From positions 1,358,501-1,422,500 of the forward strand of contig JAJGOT010000037.1 of assembly GCA_022457155.1 (NCBI GenBank): DNA of 64,000 bases. Reading direction: 5' to 3'. The notes beneath the pieces are model-generated. The model was not told the origin of the DNA. It did not search any database and worked only from the letters and a program-made list of their open reading frames with translations. Shown one piece after another: positions 53,648 to 61,546 of this stretch. The position numbers and the translations under genes are program-made. How positions within the stretch are numbered: the first letter of the stretch is position 1; every line of letters begins with the position of its first letter. This DNA comes from Cladopsammia gracilis. Its lineage: Eukaryota; Cnidaria; Anthozoa; Scleractinia; Dendrophylliidae.

Positions 53648-55368
53648 ACTCATGGGCTCGATTCGAGGAGACCTCTCTACCGCCGAAGGATGCCTTCTAC
53701 AGCGAGCTCAAGAAGGAAGGTATCTCAGATAAGGAATACGCCCACGCGCAAAAAGTGTGGGAGGTATTTGGATGCAAGACGCTTGGAGATTACCACGATC
53801 TCTACCTCATGACAGATGTGCTTCTTCTGGCCGATGTTTTCGAGAACTTCAGAAAAACATGTCTGCAACATTACAAGCTTGACCCGGTACATTATTACAC
53901 AAGCCCTGGCCTCTCATGGGACGCCCTTCTCAGGTATACGGGCATCAACCTGGAGCTGCTCACAGATGTTGACATGCATCTCTTTGTTGAAAGAGGCTTG
54001 CGAGGTGGTATATCCATGGAGAGCAGGCGGTACTGCAAGGCTAACAACCCCTATCTTCACGATCACAACCCCAACGAAGAGTCAAGTTATATCATGTATC
54101 TCGACGCGAACAATCTATATGGATGGGCCATGAGTCAGCCTCTCCCAGTTGGCAACTTCTCATGGTGCCCTGTCTTTCCAACTCAACACCAGATCAGGAA
54201 GTGGAGGTCAAACAGAAAGATTGGTTACATCCTCGAGGTTGATCTTGAGTACCCCGAGGAGCTGCACGATGAGCACAACGCTTATCCTCTTGCCCCAGAA
54301 AGTCAGGCCGTTCCTAAGGCATGGATGTCTCCATATCAAAGGGCCTTGGCAGAGGGACAGTCAGAAGACAAGACACAGAAGCTGCTCCTTACCCTAAACA
54401 AGAAATCTCGGTATGTGTTGCATTACAGAAATCTCCAGCAGTACCTGGATCTGGGAATGAAGTTGACGAAAATCCACAAAATGCTCAAGTTTGAGCAGAG
54501 GGCTTGGATGGAGCCATACATCTCCCTGAACACTGAGCTCAGAAAGAAGGCCACTTCCGATTTTGAGAAGAACTTCTTCAAGCTCATGAACAACTCAGTC
54601 TTCGGTAAGACAATGGAGAACCTCAGAAATCGAATCGACATGAAGCTTGTCCGATCGCACGAGCAAGACAAGATTAGAAAGCTTATCGCAAGCCCGCTGT
54701 TTTCCAGAGCAACAGTCTTTGGAGCTAACATGGCGGGGATCCAGATGCACAGGGAGAAAATCCTCTTCAACCGTCCAGTCTACACAGGCATGTGCATCCT
54801 TGATCTTTCCAAAACACTGATGTATGACTTCTATTACAAACATCTCAAGCTGAAATATGGTCCACGCGTAGACCTACTTTACACAGACACAGACTCTCTG
54901 CTCCTCGAGATCAAGACGGATGATGTTTACAAAGACATGGAGAACCTTCGGGATGAACTCTATGACACGAGTGACTATCCCAAGGACCATCCACTCCACA
55001 GCCAGCTTAACAAGAAGGTCATTGGGAAGATGAAGGACGAGTGCGAGGGTGTGCCCATCTCAGAGGTTGTGTGTCTTCGCTCGAAGATGTACTCTATCTT
55101 GCTAGAGGACGACAAAAACATCAAGAAAGCAAAGGGCACCACAAAGGTTGTCACAAAGAAAGAGATCATCCACCAGAATTACAAGGAAGCTCTTTTCGAT
55201 CGGCGGGCCTTCAAGCATGGGATGGACAGGCTCCGAAGCAAAGGCCACCAAATCTTCGGTGAGCACATCACCAAGATAACAATCTCGCCCTTTGATTCAA
55301 AGCGCTGGATAAAAGACGATGGCGTCCATACGCTTGCATATGGTCACAAAGATACCGGAGGCAACTGA
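53620..55368 (+). CDS. polB: Polinton DNA polymerase B, C-terminal part (after frameshift)
   Basis: Continues the same protein in another frame. Exonuclease III-type LYLMTDVLLLADVFENFR (about 53,790), polymerase motif A YLDANNLYGWAMS (about 54,100), motif B KLMNNSVFGKTMENL (about 54,580) and motif C LLYTDTDSLLLEI (about 54,874-54,912) are all present, so palm catalytic aspartates are intact. Replicates the element's linear DNA, by family knowledge from a protein primer. The last 25 bases overlap the convergent integrase gene. Whether the frameshift is a real mutation, programmed slippage or an assembly error cannot be told from one copy. Confidence 0.9.
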   Translation, partial: KGIYPYEYIDSWARFEETSLPPKDAFYSELKKEGISDKEYAHAQKVWEVFGCKTLGDYHDLYLMTDVLLLADVFENFRKTCLQHYKLDPVHYYTSPGLSWDALLRYTGINLELLTDVDMHLFVERGLRGGISMESRRYCKANNPYLHDHNPNEESSYIMYLDANNLYGWAMSQPLPVGNFSWCPVFPTQHQIRKWRSNRKIGYILEVDLEYPEELHDEHNAYPLAPESQAVPKAWMSPYQRALAEGQSEDKTQKLLLTLNKKSRYVLHYRNLQQYLDLGMKLTKIHKMLKFEQRAWMEPYISLNTELRKKATSDFEKNFFKLMNNSVFGKTMENLRNRIDMKLVRSHEQDKIRKLIASPLFSRATVFGANMAGIQMHREKILFNRPVYTGMCILDLSKTLMYDFYYKHLKLKYGPRVDLLYTDTDSLLLEIKTDDVYKDMENLRDELYDTSDYPKDHPLHSQLNKKVIGKMKDECEGVPISEVVCLRSKMYSILLEDDKNIKKAKGTTKVVTKKEIIHQNYKEALFDRRAFKHGMDRLRSKGHQIFGEHITKITISPFDSKRWIKDDGVHTLAYGHKDTGGN

Positions 55369-56333
55369 GTGCCCGGTGGCACAACCATCAACTCCTCACG
55401 CACAAACCCGCGCTTGGGTCCGTCGTACAGATAATAGACGGCCGGCGCATCTGGCTTGGTGTCAATCCTTTGTATTTGGTAGACTTTCAAAGACCAGATC
55501 GGATCAGTTGCCCGTCGACTACCGCCTTCAAGCTCACCGGGGTAATACAGATATCGCAAATTAACCCTAGGAGGGAGCTTCTTTTCCTTCTTGCCAACTG
55601 GTCTCAAATATGGTGTCGCTGGCTTAGCTGAGGTTGCTTTCTCTTTGATCGCTTGCGCAGGCTTCTTGCCAGTGAGTTGAGTCACTTCATTGTTCAAGGC
55701 CGAGATAACATCTGGCAATCTTTTAACCCAAGCAGTCGAACGGCCAGAGGGCAGATTCATTTCAACTGCGTACTGGTAACCAAACAATCGTTCAGCCAGG
55801 GTTCTGTTGAATCTTTCAACAATCCCTTGGTCTCTGTGGATATCAACACGCCCACGACGAATGGTTGTTTTATGGGCCTCAGTCTCTTTAGTCACAGCCC
55901 CCATAAACTCTGTCCCCGGATCGACTTGCAACAGTTGTGGCCATTTCAAAGGCCCACGCCTGTAAATACGTGTAAGCGCCTTCGAAACTTCATCAGACTC
56001 TTTCGAAGTCAAGGGCTCTGCTGCTTTGTAACGGCTAGCCACATCAACAACTGTCAAAGCATATTTGTAAATTTTCCTCCCATGTGGCAGTTTGTCGTGT
56101 GGCAAAAACAGTAGATCAGCTTGATGTACTGCATTAGGAGTTTGAACATCAAACTTTGGGCGAGGGATATGGCGTGGTGCAGGGAGGTAAACTTGCCAAA
56201 GGGCTTGTTTGACAAGCCATTTCTTTGCCGCCTCTTCAGAGACCTTGGCTGCTGCAGCTAGCTTTTTGACAGCAGCAAGGCCTTTCCAGTAGCCTTTAGG
56301 ACTGTAATAGATCTTTGAGAGTTTGGCTTCCAT
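55344..56333 (-). CDS. Polinton retroviral-type integrase
   Basis: 329 residues, ATG at 56,333. N-terminal helical part with AAKKWLVKQALWQVYLPAPR, then the rve core: first aspartate in VHQADLLFLPHD, second in LLQVDPGTEFMG, glutamate in RDQGIVERFNRTLAERL; I count 34 residues between the last two. A C-terminal region with YYLYDGPKRGFVREE may bind DNA. It joins the element ends to host DNA, producing in known Polintons a six-base target duplication. The frame is intact. A TATACC-like motif sits about six bases before the ATG. Confidence 0.92.
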   Translation of the reverse strand: MEAKLSKIYYSPKGYWKGLAAVKKLAAAAKVSEEAAKKWLVKQALWQVYLPAPRHIPRPKFDVQTPNAVHQADLLFLPHDKLPHGRKIYKYALTVVDVASRYKAAEPLTSKESDEVSKALTRIYRRGPLKWPQLLQVDPGTEFMGAVTKETEAHKTTIRRGRVDIHRDQGIVERFNRTLAERLFGYQYAVEMNLPSGRSTAWVKRLPDVISALNNEVTQLTGKKPAQAIKEKATSAKPATPYLRPVGKKEKKLPPRVNLRYLYYPGELEGGSRRATDPIWSLKVYQIQRIDTKPDAPAVYYLYDGPKRGFVREELMVVPPGTQLPPVSL

Positions 56334-56371
56334 AGGGATGGTATACTTATGTATTGTGTTGCCGATTTTTT

Positions 56372-56812
56372 TTACAGAAGGCGATAGGCCGCATACCCAC
56401 CTGCAAGCAAGGTGCCTCCAATAAAAGCAAGTTCACCAGTCTGCTGTTGTTGGCTGGGTTTGTAGAAGTCTGAGAACTGGGGCTCTTTGTAATCTTTGAT
56501 TTGTTTATCAGGTTGCGATTTATGCATCTGGTTGTACAAGACCAGGGCTTGGTCGGTGGTTTGAAAGTTTTGGCTAGCTTGGTGTTTTATCCGATCATTG
56601 GCTGCAATCCAGTCGAGGAGCTTAGTGCGGTCCTTCTGGTATTTAGCGTAAGCCGCTTGGTATTGTTCCAGAGCTTTGTCATGCCGGATTTTCTCATCCA
56701 TTGCTGCCTTCCCATTATCACCAGATAGATACTTCGCGAGATAATTGCCGCCAGTGAAAGCCGCAGCATTCAAAACAGCGCCGCCAAGAGCCATTATTGC
56801 AATGCTGGCCAT
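56372..56812 (-). CDS. Polinton small protein with N- and C-terminal hydrophobic segments
   Basis: 146 residues. IAIMALGGAVLNAAAF at the start and GELAFIGGTLLAGGYAAYRL at the end flank a charged helical middle (KALEQYQAAYAKYQKDRTKL) likely to form a coiled coil. Function unknown; membrane or virion-vertex association is a guess. Its start lies 25 bases from the stop of the next gene, and CATATGTATAC precedes it. Confidence 0.75.
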   Translation of the reverse strand: MASIAIMALGGAVLNAAAFTGGNYLAKYLSGDNGKAAMDEKIRHDKALEQYQAAYAKYQKDRTKLLDWIAANDRIKHQASQNFQTTDQALVLYNQMHKSQPDKQIKDYKEPQFSDFYKPSQQQQTGELAFIGGTLLAGGYAAYRLL

Positions 56813-56837
56813 TGTGGTTGTGTGTATACATATGGTT

Positions 56838-57059
56838 TTACATGTTGTCTGGGAGAATTTTCTGGTCCTCGAGATATTTCTTCAGCGCGATGCTGCCAGC
56901 CATGACGGCTGTGAACTTGACATAGTTCATCAAGCTTGCACTGGGGTCGGCAGTGAAGTTTTCTTTGATGGCCTTTTTCCCAATCCAACCAATACCAGCG
57001 ACAAGGCCAGTTATTGTTGCGGCGTCGAGGATAGACTTCACAAGCTTATTGTCAGCCAT
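56838..57059 (-). CDS. Polinton small membrane protein
   Basis: 73 residues, two hydrophobic stretches (ITGLVAGIGWIG and VKFTAVMAGSIAL) around a short polar part. No known domain. The same CATATGTATAC phrase as the neighbouring gene lies 20 bases upstream. Confidence 0.75.
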   Translation of the reverse strand: MADNKLVKSILDAATITGLVAGIGWIGKKAIKENFTADPSASLMNYVKFTAVMAGSIALKKYLEDQKILPDNM

Positions 57060-57092
57060 GGTTTGTGTGCAGTATACATATGTGTTTATTTT

Positions 57093-57551
57093 TTATTCCA
57101 TTTTTTTGATTCCTTGTCTTACTGGAATTCGAGATGGGGGTTGTTCTGGTGGTGGGGTCGGTGTGTTTGCTGGTGGTGGGGTCAGTGTGTTTGGTTTGTG
57201 GCCAAGCTTTTGCATTATGGCTTCGCGTTGGTAATACACACCCATAACAGAGACAATCAACCCTCCAACCCCCAGAATATAAAAGATTGAGTTGCTGTTG
57301 GTGTCAGTTGTTGTGTCACTTGTTGAGGGTTGGTTTGAAGAACTGGGTGCGGCCTTTTGTGCTTCGGCCTTTTTCTTTGCTTCACGGGCCAGGCGGTTGC
57401 GCTCTGCTAGCCTTTTGCCAGAAGCAACACGGCCTGGGTTCTTTTCTGTTGCAGGCTTTGTTTTCGGGACCTCAGAGGTAACGCGTGCAGGTGTTGGAGT
57501 TGGCGTTGGAGTTTGAGTTTCTTCAGGGATCGTCTCGAGTGGTGTGTCCAT
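57093..57551 (-). CDS. Polinton proline/threonine-rich membrane protein
   Basis: 152 residues from the ATG at 57,551, chosen over the longer frame because it follows a TATATATACCCACT motif like its neighbours. Low-complexity [14 protein letters not shown] start, basic middle (KRLAERNRLAREAKKKAEAQ), a hydrophobic helix FYILGVGGLIVSVMGVYY, and a proline-rich tail. GGAATAAAAAATAAAC directly after the stop may be the polyadenylation signal. No identified function. Confidence 0.7.
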   Translation of the reverse strand: MDTPLETIPEETQTPTPTPTPARVTSEVPKTKPATEKNPGRVASGKRLAERNRLAREAKKKAEAQKAAPSSSNQPSTSDTTTDTNSNSIFYILGVGGLIVSVMGVYYQREAIMQKLGHKPNTLTPPPANTPTPPPEQPPSRIPVRQGIKKME

Positions 57552-57598
57552 AGTGGGTATATATATGATTTTTGAAAATTTGGCCAGGTGTGCTGACA

Positions 57599-57659
57599 GG
57601 TTCCACCTAGGTTCCACCTAGGTTCCGCCCAGGTTCCGCCCAGGTTCCGCCCAGGTTCC
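57599..57659. repeat. 11-bp tandem repeat
   Basis: GTTCCACCTAG twice, then GTTCCGCCCAG three times and a partial unit, between two Polinton genes. Confidence 0.9.
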
Positions 57660-57975
57660 TTCAAGATCCCAGCCCAACTTCATCAAAGCCCTCGAGTGGA
57701 TAACCTTCACTGTCTCTGCTTGGATGTGTGGGTTGTGGTTCCAATTCTATTAAGTCAGGCTTGTGATCAGGCTCTCGTTCAAACTTGACGTGTTTTGTTG
57801 TGATGAGAGCAGCATTGGCAAGTGCCAGCCATCGGCCGCATCTCAGGGCAAGACCTCCAGCAAGATTTGACAGCTCCTGGTAGATGATGTAATCATTTTT
57901 GAATTTGAAATAGAAATAAACATATTTGAAAAATAAAATAAAATGTTTTAAGAAAGTGTCAAGTAAATTTCTAGC

Positions 57976-58005
57976 AACGACGTTTCGGGCTTGGCCCTTC
58001 ATCAG
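57976..58005 (-). ncRNA. hammerhead-ribozyme-like core, left arm
   Basis: Mirror image of the right-arm motif: GTTTC at 57,982-57,986, the GGGC/GCCC stem and TCATCAG at 57,999-58,005 on the plus strand. Confidence 0.6.
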
Positions 58006-58435
58006 GTTGATGACCGTTGTTTTGAACGCGACTTGTTTTATTTGAAAAATTGTAATAGCGCGCGCTAAGCAAATAGTGTATGAGCGCGCGCAGTTCAGAG
58101 GAAATGGAAAAAACAAAAAAAAAAAAAAACAAAAAAAAACACTCCCGTGTTCAAAAAAACACTCCCGGTTTCCCGGTTGCCGAACATTTTAATTCTACTG
58201 GCCACTCACTGTCGGACATTGTCGTTAGGGGACTGAGGTTATGTACCGGCACCAACCTCAAAAGGAAACAAGTGGAAATGGAAACCATCTTTAAGTTGGG
58301 CACCATGCAACCGCATGGGCTCAACACGGTTTTCCATTTCCTCTGAACTGCGCGCGCTCATACACTATTTGCTTAGCGCGCGCTATTACAATTTTTCAAA
58401 TAAAACAAGTCGCGTTCAAAACAACGGTCATCAAC

Positions 58436-58465
58436 CTGATGAAGGGCCAAGCCCGAAACGTCGTT
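58436..58465 (+). ncRNA. hammerhead-ribozyme-like core, right arm
   Basis: CTGATGA (58,436-58,442), stem II GGGC/GCCC with CAA loop (58,444-58,454), GAAAC (58,455-58,459). The core boxes fit the hammerhead consensus exactly. Stems I and III are not convincing as a single minimal unit, as is common in Penelope-like elements. Confidence 0.6.
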
Positions 58466-58598
58466 GCTAGAAATTTACTTGACACTTTCTTAAAACATTT
58501 TATTTTATTTTTCAAATATGTTTATTTCTATTTCAAATTCTTGCTTATAAGTGTCACGCATCCTTGGGAATTCAATTTTTGAATTCATTTGCTTTGTT

Positions 58599-58973
58599 TT
58601 AATCATTTTTGAGTTCTTTCTGTAATTCCTTGACATCATCAAGGTCGACCACCATGCCAACTCCTTTGGACAAGAGCATTATGGCTGAATCAACTAGGGA
58701 TTCTGTTGTCTTGTTGCCGACATAGGCCTCGTACCTTTTGATGTATTTGTCAACGTCCTTGTCTGAAAGGCGCTTCACATGATCGTGTGTAAGCTGCACG
58801 CCGATAGATTCTTTGGCCTTGCCGGTTGAAACAAGGATAGCCAGCTTCTCACGTTTGGCAGGAATGCCATCGTCACACACGAGACCTGTGGGAGGTGCGG
58901 TATCAGGGGCAGCCTCCAGCATCTGCATTACTTCGCTCAAGTCGACCTGGTCTTCAGCTGCTTGTGCCATCAT
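58599..58973 (-). CDS. Polinton conserved-type hypothetical protein
   Basis: 125 residues; two adjacent ATGs at 58,973 and 58,970. Acidic, helical (DLSEVMQMLEAAPD; KRLSDKDVDKYIKRYEAYVG), hydrophobic patch SAIMLLSKGVGMVVDLDD. No recognised domain. TATATATACCCC lies immediately upstream. Confidence 0.7.
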   Translation of the reverse strand: MMAQAAEDQVDLSEVMQMLEAAPDTAPPTGLVCDDGIPAKREKLAILVSTGKAKESIGVQLTHDHVKRLSDKDVDKYIKRYEAYVGNKTTESLVDSAIMLLSKGVGMVVDLDDVKELQKELKND

Positions 58974-59005
58974 CAGGGGTATATATATAATGTGTGTGTA
59001 TTTTT

Positions 59006-59245
59006 TTAATTTTCTATAATTCTCTTGATTGCTGGTAAAAGAGTTTCAATCTCACGTATAAGCCCCGCCATGGTGTCTGGCATAGAATTCAACCGCAAGG
59101 GATATCTGTTGAGAAGCATAAGACGCATATCTGCCTCACTAGCGGCTTTGATAATTTTGTTTTGCGCATCAAGTGTGTGTTTGTGTAATTCATCCAAAAG
59201 CTGTGAAAGCACTGTGAGCTTGTGTAGGCTGGTTGGTGCATCCAT
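59006..59245 (-). CDS. Polinton small helical protein
   Basis: 79 residues, leucine-rich, probably all helical (HKLTVLSQLLDELHKHTLDA; LIREIETLLPAIKRIIEN). No known domain. GCATATATATATATACC abuts the ATG. Confidence 0.7.
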   Translation of the reverse strand: MDAPTSLHKLTVLSQLLDELHKHTLDAQNKIIKAASEADMRLMLLNRYPLRLNSMPDTMAGLIREIETLLPAIKRIIEN

Positions 59246-59271
59246 GGTATATATATATATGCGTGTGTATT

Positions 59272-59871
59272 TTAAATCTTGTACTCAATTCCATACGGGT
59301 ACCTAAGAGAGAAAACCAGGTGGGAGAACTTGCGGGATTTGAGCCTTGCGATAAACTCTTTGTACTCCTCGTGGGAGAGCTCGCCGGCATAGTCTTCGAA
59401 GATGGCCTTAGTTGTCTTGCTGGAGGGTGTGTAAAAGAGCACGATCGCTGCAATGTTGTCACGATATGGCTTGGCAATGCTGGTAATCTGCTGTGTCAAG
59501 ACCCACACGGATATACCGTCATGCCTTGCGCTGAACCCCAGGTTGACCAGCTGACTCGTGCGGCCTTTGACATCTTTTGAGGCGGCACAGTCATCGAGAA
59601 TGAATAAAGTGTTAGTGCCTGTGAAAAAGAAGCTCGCCAGCTTCAACCAGTCTTCGATTTCATGCTGTTGGCAGATAATCACAAAGATGTGCGGATCGCG
59701 GTCCACGAAGCCATTGTATGTCTTGTTCTTGACAAATGTGGGGCAGAATAAAACAATGTAATCAAAACAACCCCTAAAGGGACCGCGCAGTTGGTTTAGA
59801 AGATACTGTGTCTTGCCAGAGTTAGTGGGGCCCACGATTAGTGCATTGAATGGCAACTTTCTTGGGTCCAT
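59272..59871 (-). CDS. Polinton genome-packaging ATPase (A32/FtsK-HerA type)
   Basis: 199 residues from the ATG at 59,871 (an upstream TTG is not needed). Walker A GPTNSGKT at 14-21, Walker B LFILDDC at 89-95, and VLTQQ (124-128) in the sensor position. This P-loop group pumps DNA into the capsid of Polintons, virophages and large DNA viruses. No TATA-like motif precedes it; the start is embedded in the end of the upstream duplicated gene in another frame, so it is probably translated from the same transcript. The frame is intact. Confidence 0.9.
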   Translation of the reverse strand: MDPRKLPFNALIVGPTNSGKTQYLLNQLRGPFRGCFDYIVLFCPTFVKNKTYNGFVDRDPHIFVIICQQHEIEDWLKLASFFFTGTNTLFILDDCAASKDVKGRTSQLVNLGFSARHDGISVWVLTQQITSIAKPYRDNIAAIVLFYTPSSKTTKAIFEDYAGELSHEEYKEFIARLKSRKFSHLVFSLRYPYGIEYKI

Positions 59872-60227
59872 AGCCAACGCCTATATTAGTTGGTTTTGCA
59901 AACAATTGGTTAATGTGTCGGTGGAGAGGGCGCCTTTGCCAGAAGTCTTTGTATTTCATTATATGACAATGGCCTGGTAGATGGCAGGGGAGCCGGCTTA
60001 TCATAGAAATTGATCTTGCTTGTGGCCATGGTAGTATTAGTGCATTTAATGGCAACTTTCTTGGGTCCATAGCCAACGCCTATATTAGTTTGTTTGCAAA
60101 CAATTGGTTCATGTGTAGGTGGAGAGGGCGCCTTTGCCAGAAGTTTTTCTATTTCATTGTATGACAATGGTCCGGTGGATGGCAGGGGAGCCGGCTTATC
60201 ATAGAAGTTGATCTTGCTTGTGGCCAT
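59830..60227. repeat. 198-bp tandem duplication
   Basis: Unit 60,227 to 60,030 and unit 60,029 to about 59,832 agree over almost their whole length, including ATATAGGCGTTGGCTATGGA. The duplication leaves an aborted copy of the ATPase start (at about 60,069) upstream of the working one. Confidence 0.9.
59910..60227 (-). CDS. Polinton small gene, tandemly duplicated within itself
   Basis: 105 residues made of two copies of a 66-codon unit starting MATSKINFYDKPAPLPST (ATGs at 60,227 and 60,029). The first unit runs through KLLAKAPSPPTHEPIVCK into GYGPKKVAI; the second stops early at APSPPTH. No known domain; proline-rich. GCATATAAATATACC abuts the first ATG. Before duplication this gene probably ended inside the ATPase start. 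Confidence 0.65.
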   Translation of the reverse strand: MATSKINFYDKPAPLPSTGPLSYNEIEKLLAKAPSPPTHEPIVCKQTNIGVGYGPKKVAIKCTNTTMATSKINFYDKPAPLPSTRPLSYNEIQRLLAKAPSPPTH

Positions 60228-60253
60228 GGTATATATTTATATGCGTGTGTATT

Positions 60254-61504
60254 TTAGTACTGTACAGATTCCAGCTGCCTGCTAATGATGTTCAACTGTG
60301 AGTCTGAGATGGTGAAAATGTGGCAGTTTGCATTTCCCGAGCCTGTGCCGTTTCGTTCAATCTCGAGTTGCACACCATCCTGTGTGTTGACGAGCCGTTG
60401 GCCGTTGCCGTGCAGAGCTGGGTCAGCCATGGACCGCAGGTCAATCCAGAGACCAAACTTGTTGCCTGTGAGATATTTGGTCAGGTTCATGTTGGGCCTG
60501 CCGCGCGTGTGAAAGTGTCTGGAGATTTCACCCCACATGTCAGTGCCGGAGATACCCTCGTTGTAGACCCTGTTTGGAACCCCATTTACGGTTACCTTCA
60601 CTTTGGTGATGTCGGGATTGAAATAGTTCTCAGAGTCCCTTGCACCCGCAACATAGGGGTTGATGAACAGCAAGAGGATGCCCTTGAGAGACCTGCGCTG
60701 TGGGTTTACCCGAAGATTCATCCGAGTGTCCCCGCTTTTTGAGAATGGATGCACCCGATCTCGCATTACGAAGTCATAGGCGAACCCCTTGCCGCTAGTA
60801 TAAGTGCTTGTTGCTTCGTCGGCCAGCTCCTTACTTCTGATCGTCTCGTACTCCAGCTGGATGTTTTCCAACTTGTACACGAGCTTGCTTGTGTCTGACC
60901 CTCGGACAACTTGGCTTGCGGGGGCTAGGGTTAGTTCGAAGACCAGATCACTGTATAGAGCCTGAGGGTACATGATTCCGTGATCAGTTAAGATTTGGTG
61001 ATCCAGTTTGATGCGATACTTATTCTTGTATATTGTCTCCAGTTTGTTCTCTGCATCCACGCCGGAAGTCTTCTTGTCGCCAGCAACAGAGCGGATCTTA
61101 CACAAATCCACACTCTGTATGCCCTCCATAAGCATGTTGTCCCGCTCATCGGTTGATTTGAAAAGGTCTTCGAAGATCTTATAGATGTCGTACCCAACTG
61201 TGTCCTCGACGGTGGTGGCACCAAACTTTACAACGAGCCTGTCCACCAGGGCCCTAGAAACATTTTGCACGAGAAAGTTGTTAGCGTGGCCCCCGGCTAG
61301 GTTGATGTTAAACACAAGTGCAAGTGAGCCAGACACAAGGACATCATGCTCGCCCAGCTTGGGCACCGAGACGTACAGTGTCTCGCCTGGATTGGCCTCA
61401 GAAGGGTTGAATGTGATGCGCTTAACGGTTCGCTCTGCCTTCATGGCACCCACTGTCTTTTCACTGTGAGATGGAAGTAGATTCGGTTGCACAGCCGCCG
61501 CCAT
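60254..61504 (-). CDS. probable Polinton major capsid protein (double jelly-roll)
   Basis: 416 residues, intact, ATG at 61,504 against ATATATACC. Features that fit a double jelly-roll capsid protein: beta-rich sequence without signal or membrane segments, VSRALVDRLVVKFGATTVED in the first half, and NPQRRSLKGILLLFINPYVA then ITKVKVTVNGVPNRVYNEGI in the second. It is next to the packaging ATPase, the usual pairing. Somewhat short for Polinton capsid proteins. Without a structure prediction this stays probable. Confidence 0.65.
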   Translation of the reverse strand: MAAAVQPNLLPSHSEKTVGAMKAERTVKRITFNPSEANPGETLYVSVPKLGEHDVLVSGSLALVFNINLAGGHANNFLVQNVSRALVDRLVVKFGATTVEDTVGYDIYKIFEDLFKSTDERDNMLMEGIQSVDLCKIRSVAGDKKTSGVDAENKLETIYKNKYRIKLDHQILTDHGIMYPQALYSDLVFELTLAPASQVVRGSDTSKLVYKLENIQLEYETIRSKELADEATSTYTSGKGFAYDFVMRDRVHPFSKSGDTRMNLRVNPQRRSLKGILLLFINPYVAGARDSENYFNPDITKVKVTVNGVPNRVYNEGISGTDMWGEISRHFHTRGRPNMNLTKYLTGNKFGLWIDLRSMADPALHGNGQRLVNTQDGVQLEIERNGTGSGNANCHIFTISDSQLNIISRQLESVQY

Positions 61505-61546
61505 GGTATATATTTGTGTTTTTGAAAACTTATTTTATATATCATC
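61505..61546. promoter_or_regulatory. 42-base divergent promoter
   Basis: Only 42 bases separate the capsid gene (minus) and the 485-codon gene (plus). It holds GTATATATTTG beside the capsid start and TTTTATATATCATC beside the other, with TTTTTGAAAA in the middle; the same TTTTTGAAAA lies upstream of the 57,551 gene. Confidence 0.6.

Larger units (their letters stand above)
57893..58546 (+). mobile_element. Penelope-like element remnant with inverted arms, inside the Polinton
   Basis: Arms of about 210 bases (57,893-58,105 and 58,335-58,546) are inverted copies (AGCGCGCGCTATTACAATTT in the right arm). The middle, 58,080-58,346 plus, codes for PVAEHFNSTGHSL, RGLRLCTG, RKQVEMETIFKLGT and PHGLN, the C-terminal end of a GIY-YIG endonuclease of Penelope-like elements. 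Each arm holds a hammerhead-like core. Inverted terminal arms and 5' truncation are usual for this class. Confidence 0.8.
57661..58588 (-). pseudogene. Polinton small gene split by a Penelope-like insertion
   Basis: The 3' part, 57,661 to about 57,893, reads YQELSNLAGGLALRCGRWLA and ends GFDEVGLGS; the 5' part is a short frame from an ATG at 58,588 to about 58,545. Both are in minus orientation and separated by the 650-base insertion. The product was probably a soluble or loosely hydrophobic protein of about 90 residues, unknown function. The ATG is 10 bases after the stop of the preceding gene, which suggests co-transcription with it. Confidence 0.6.
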
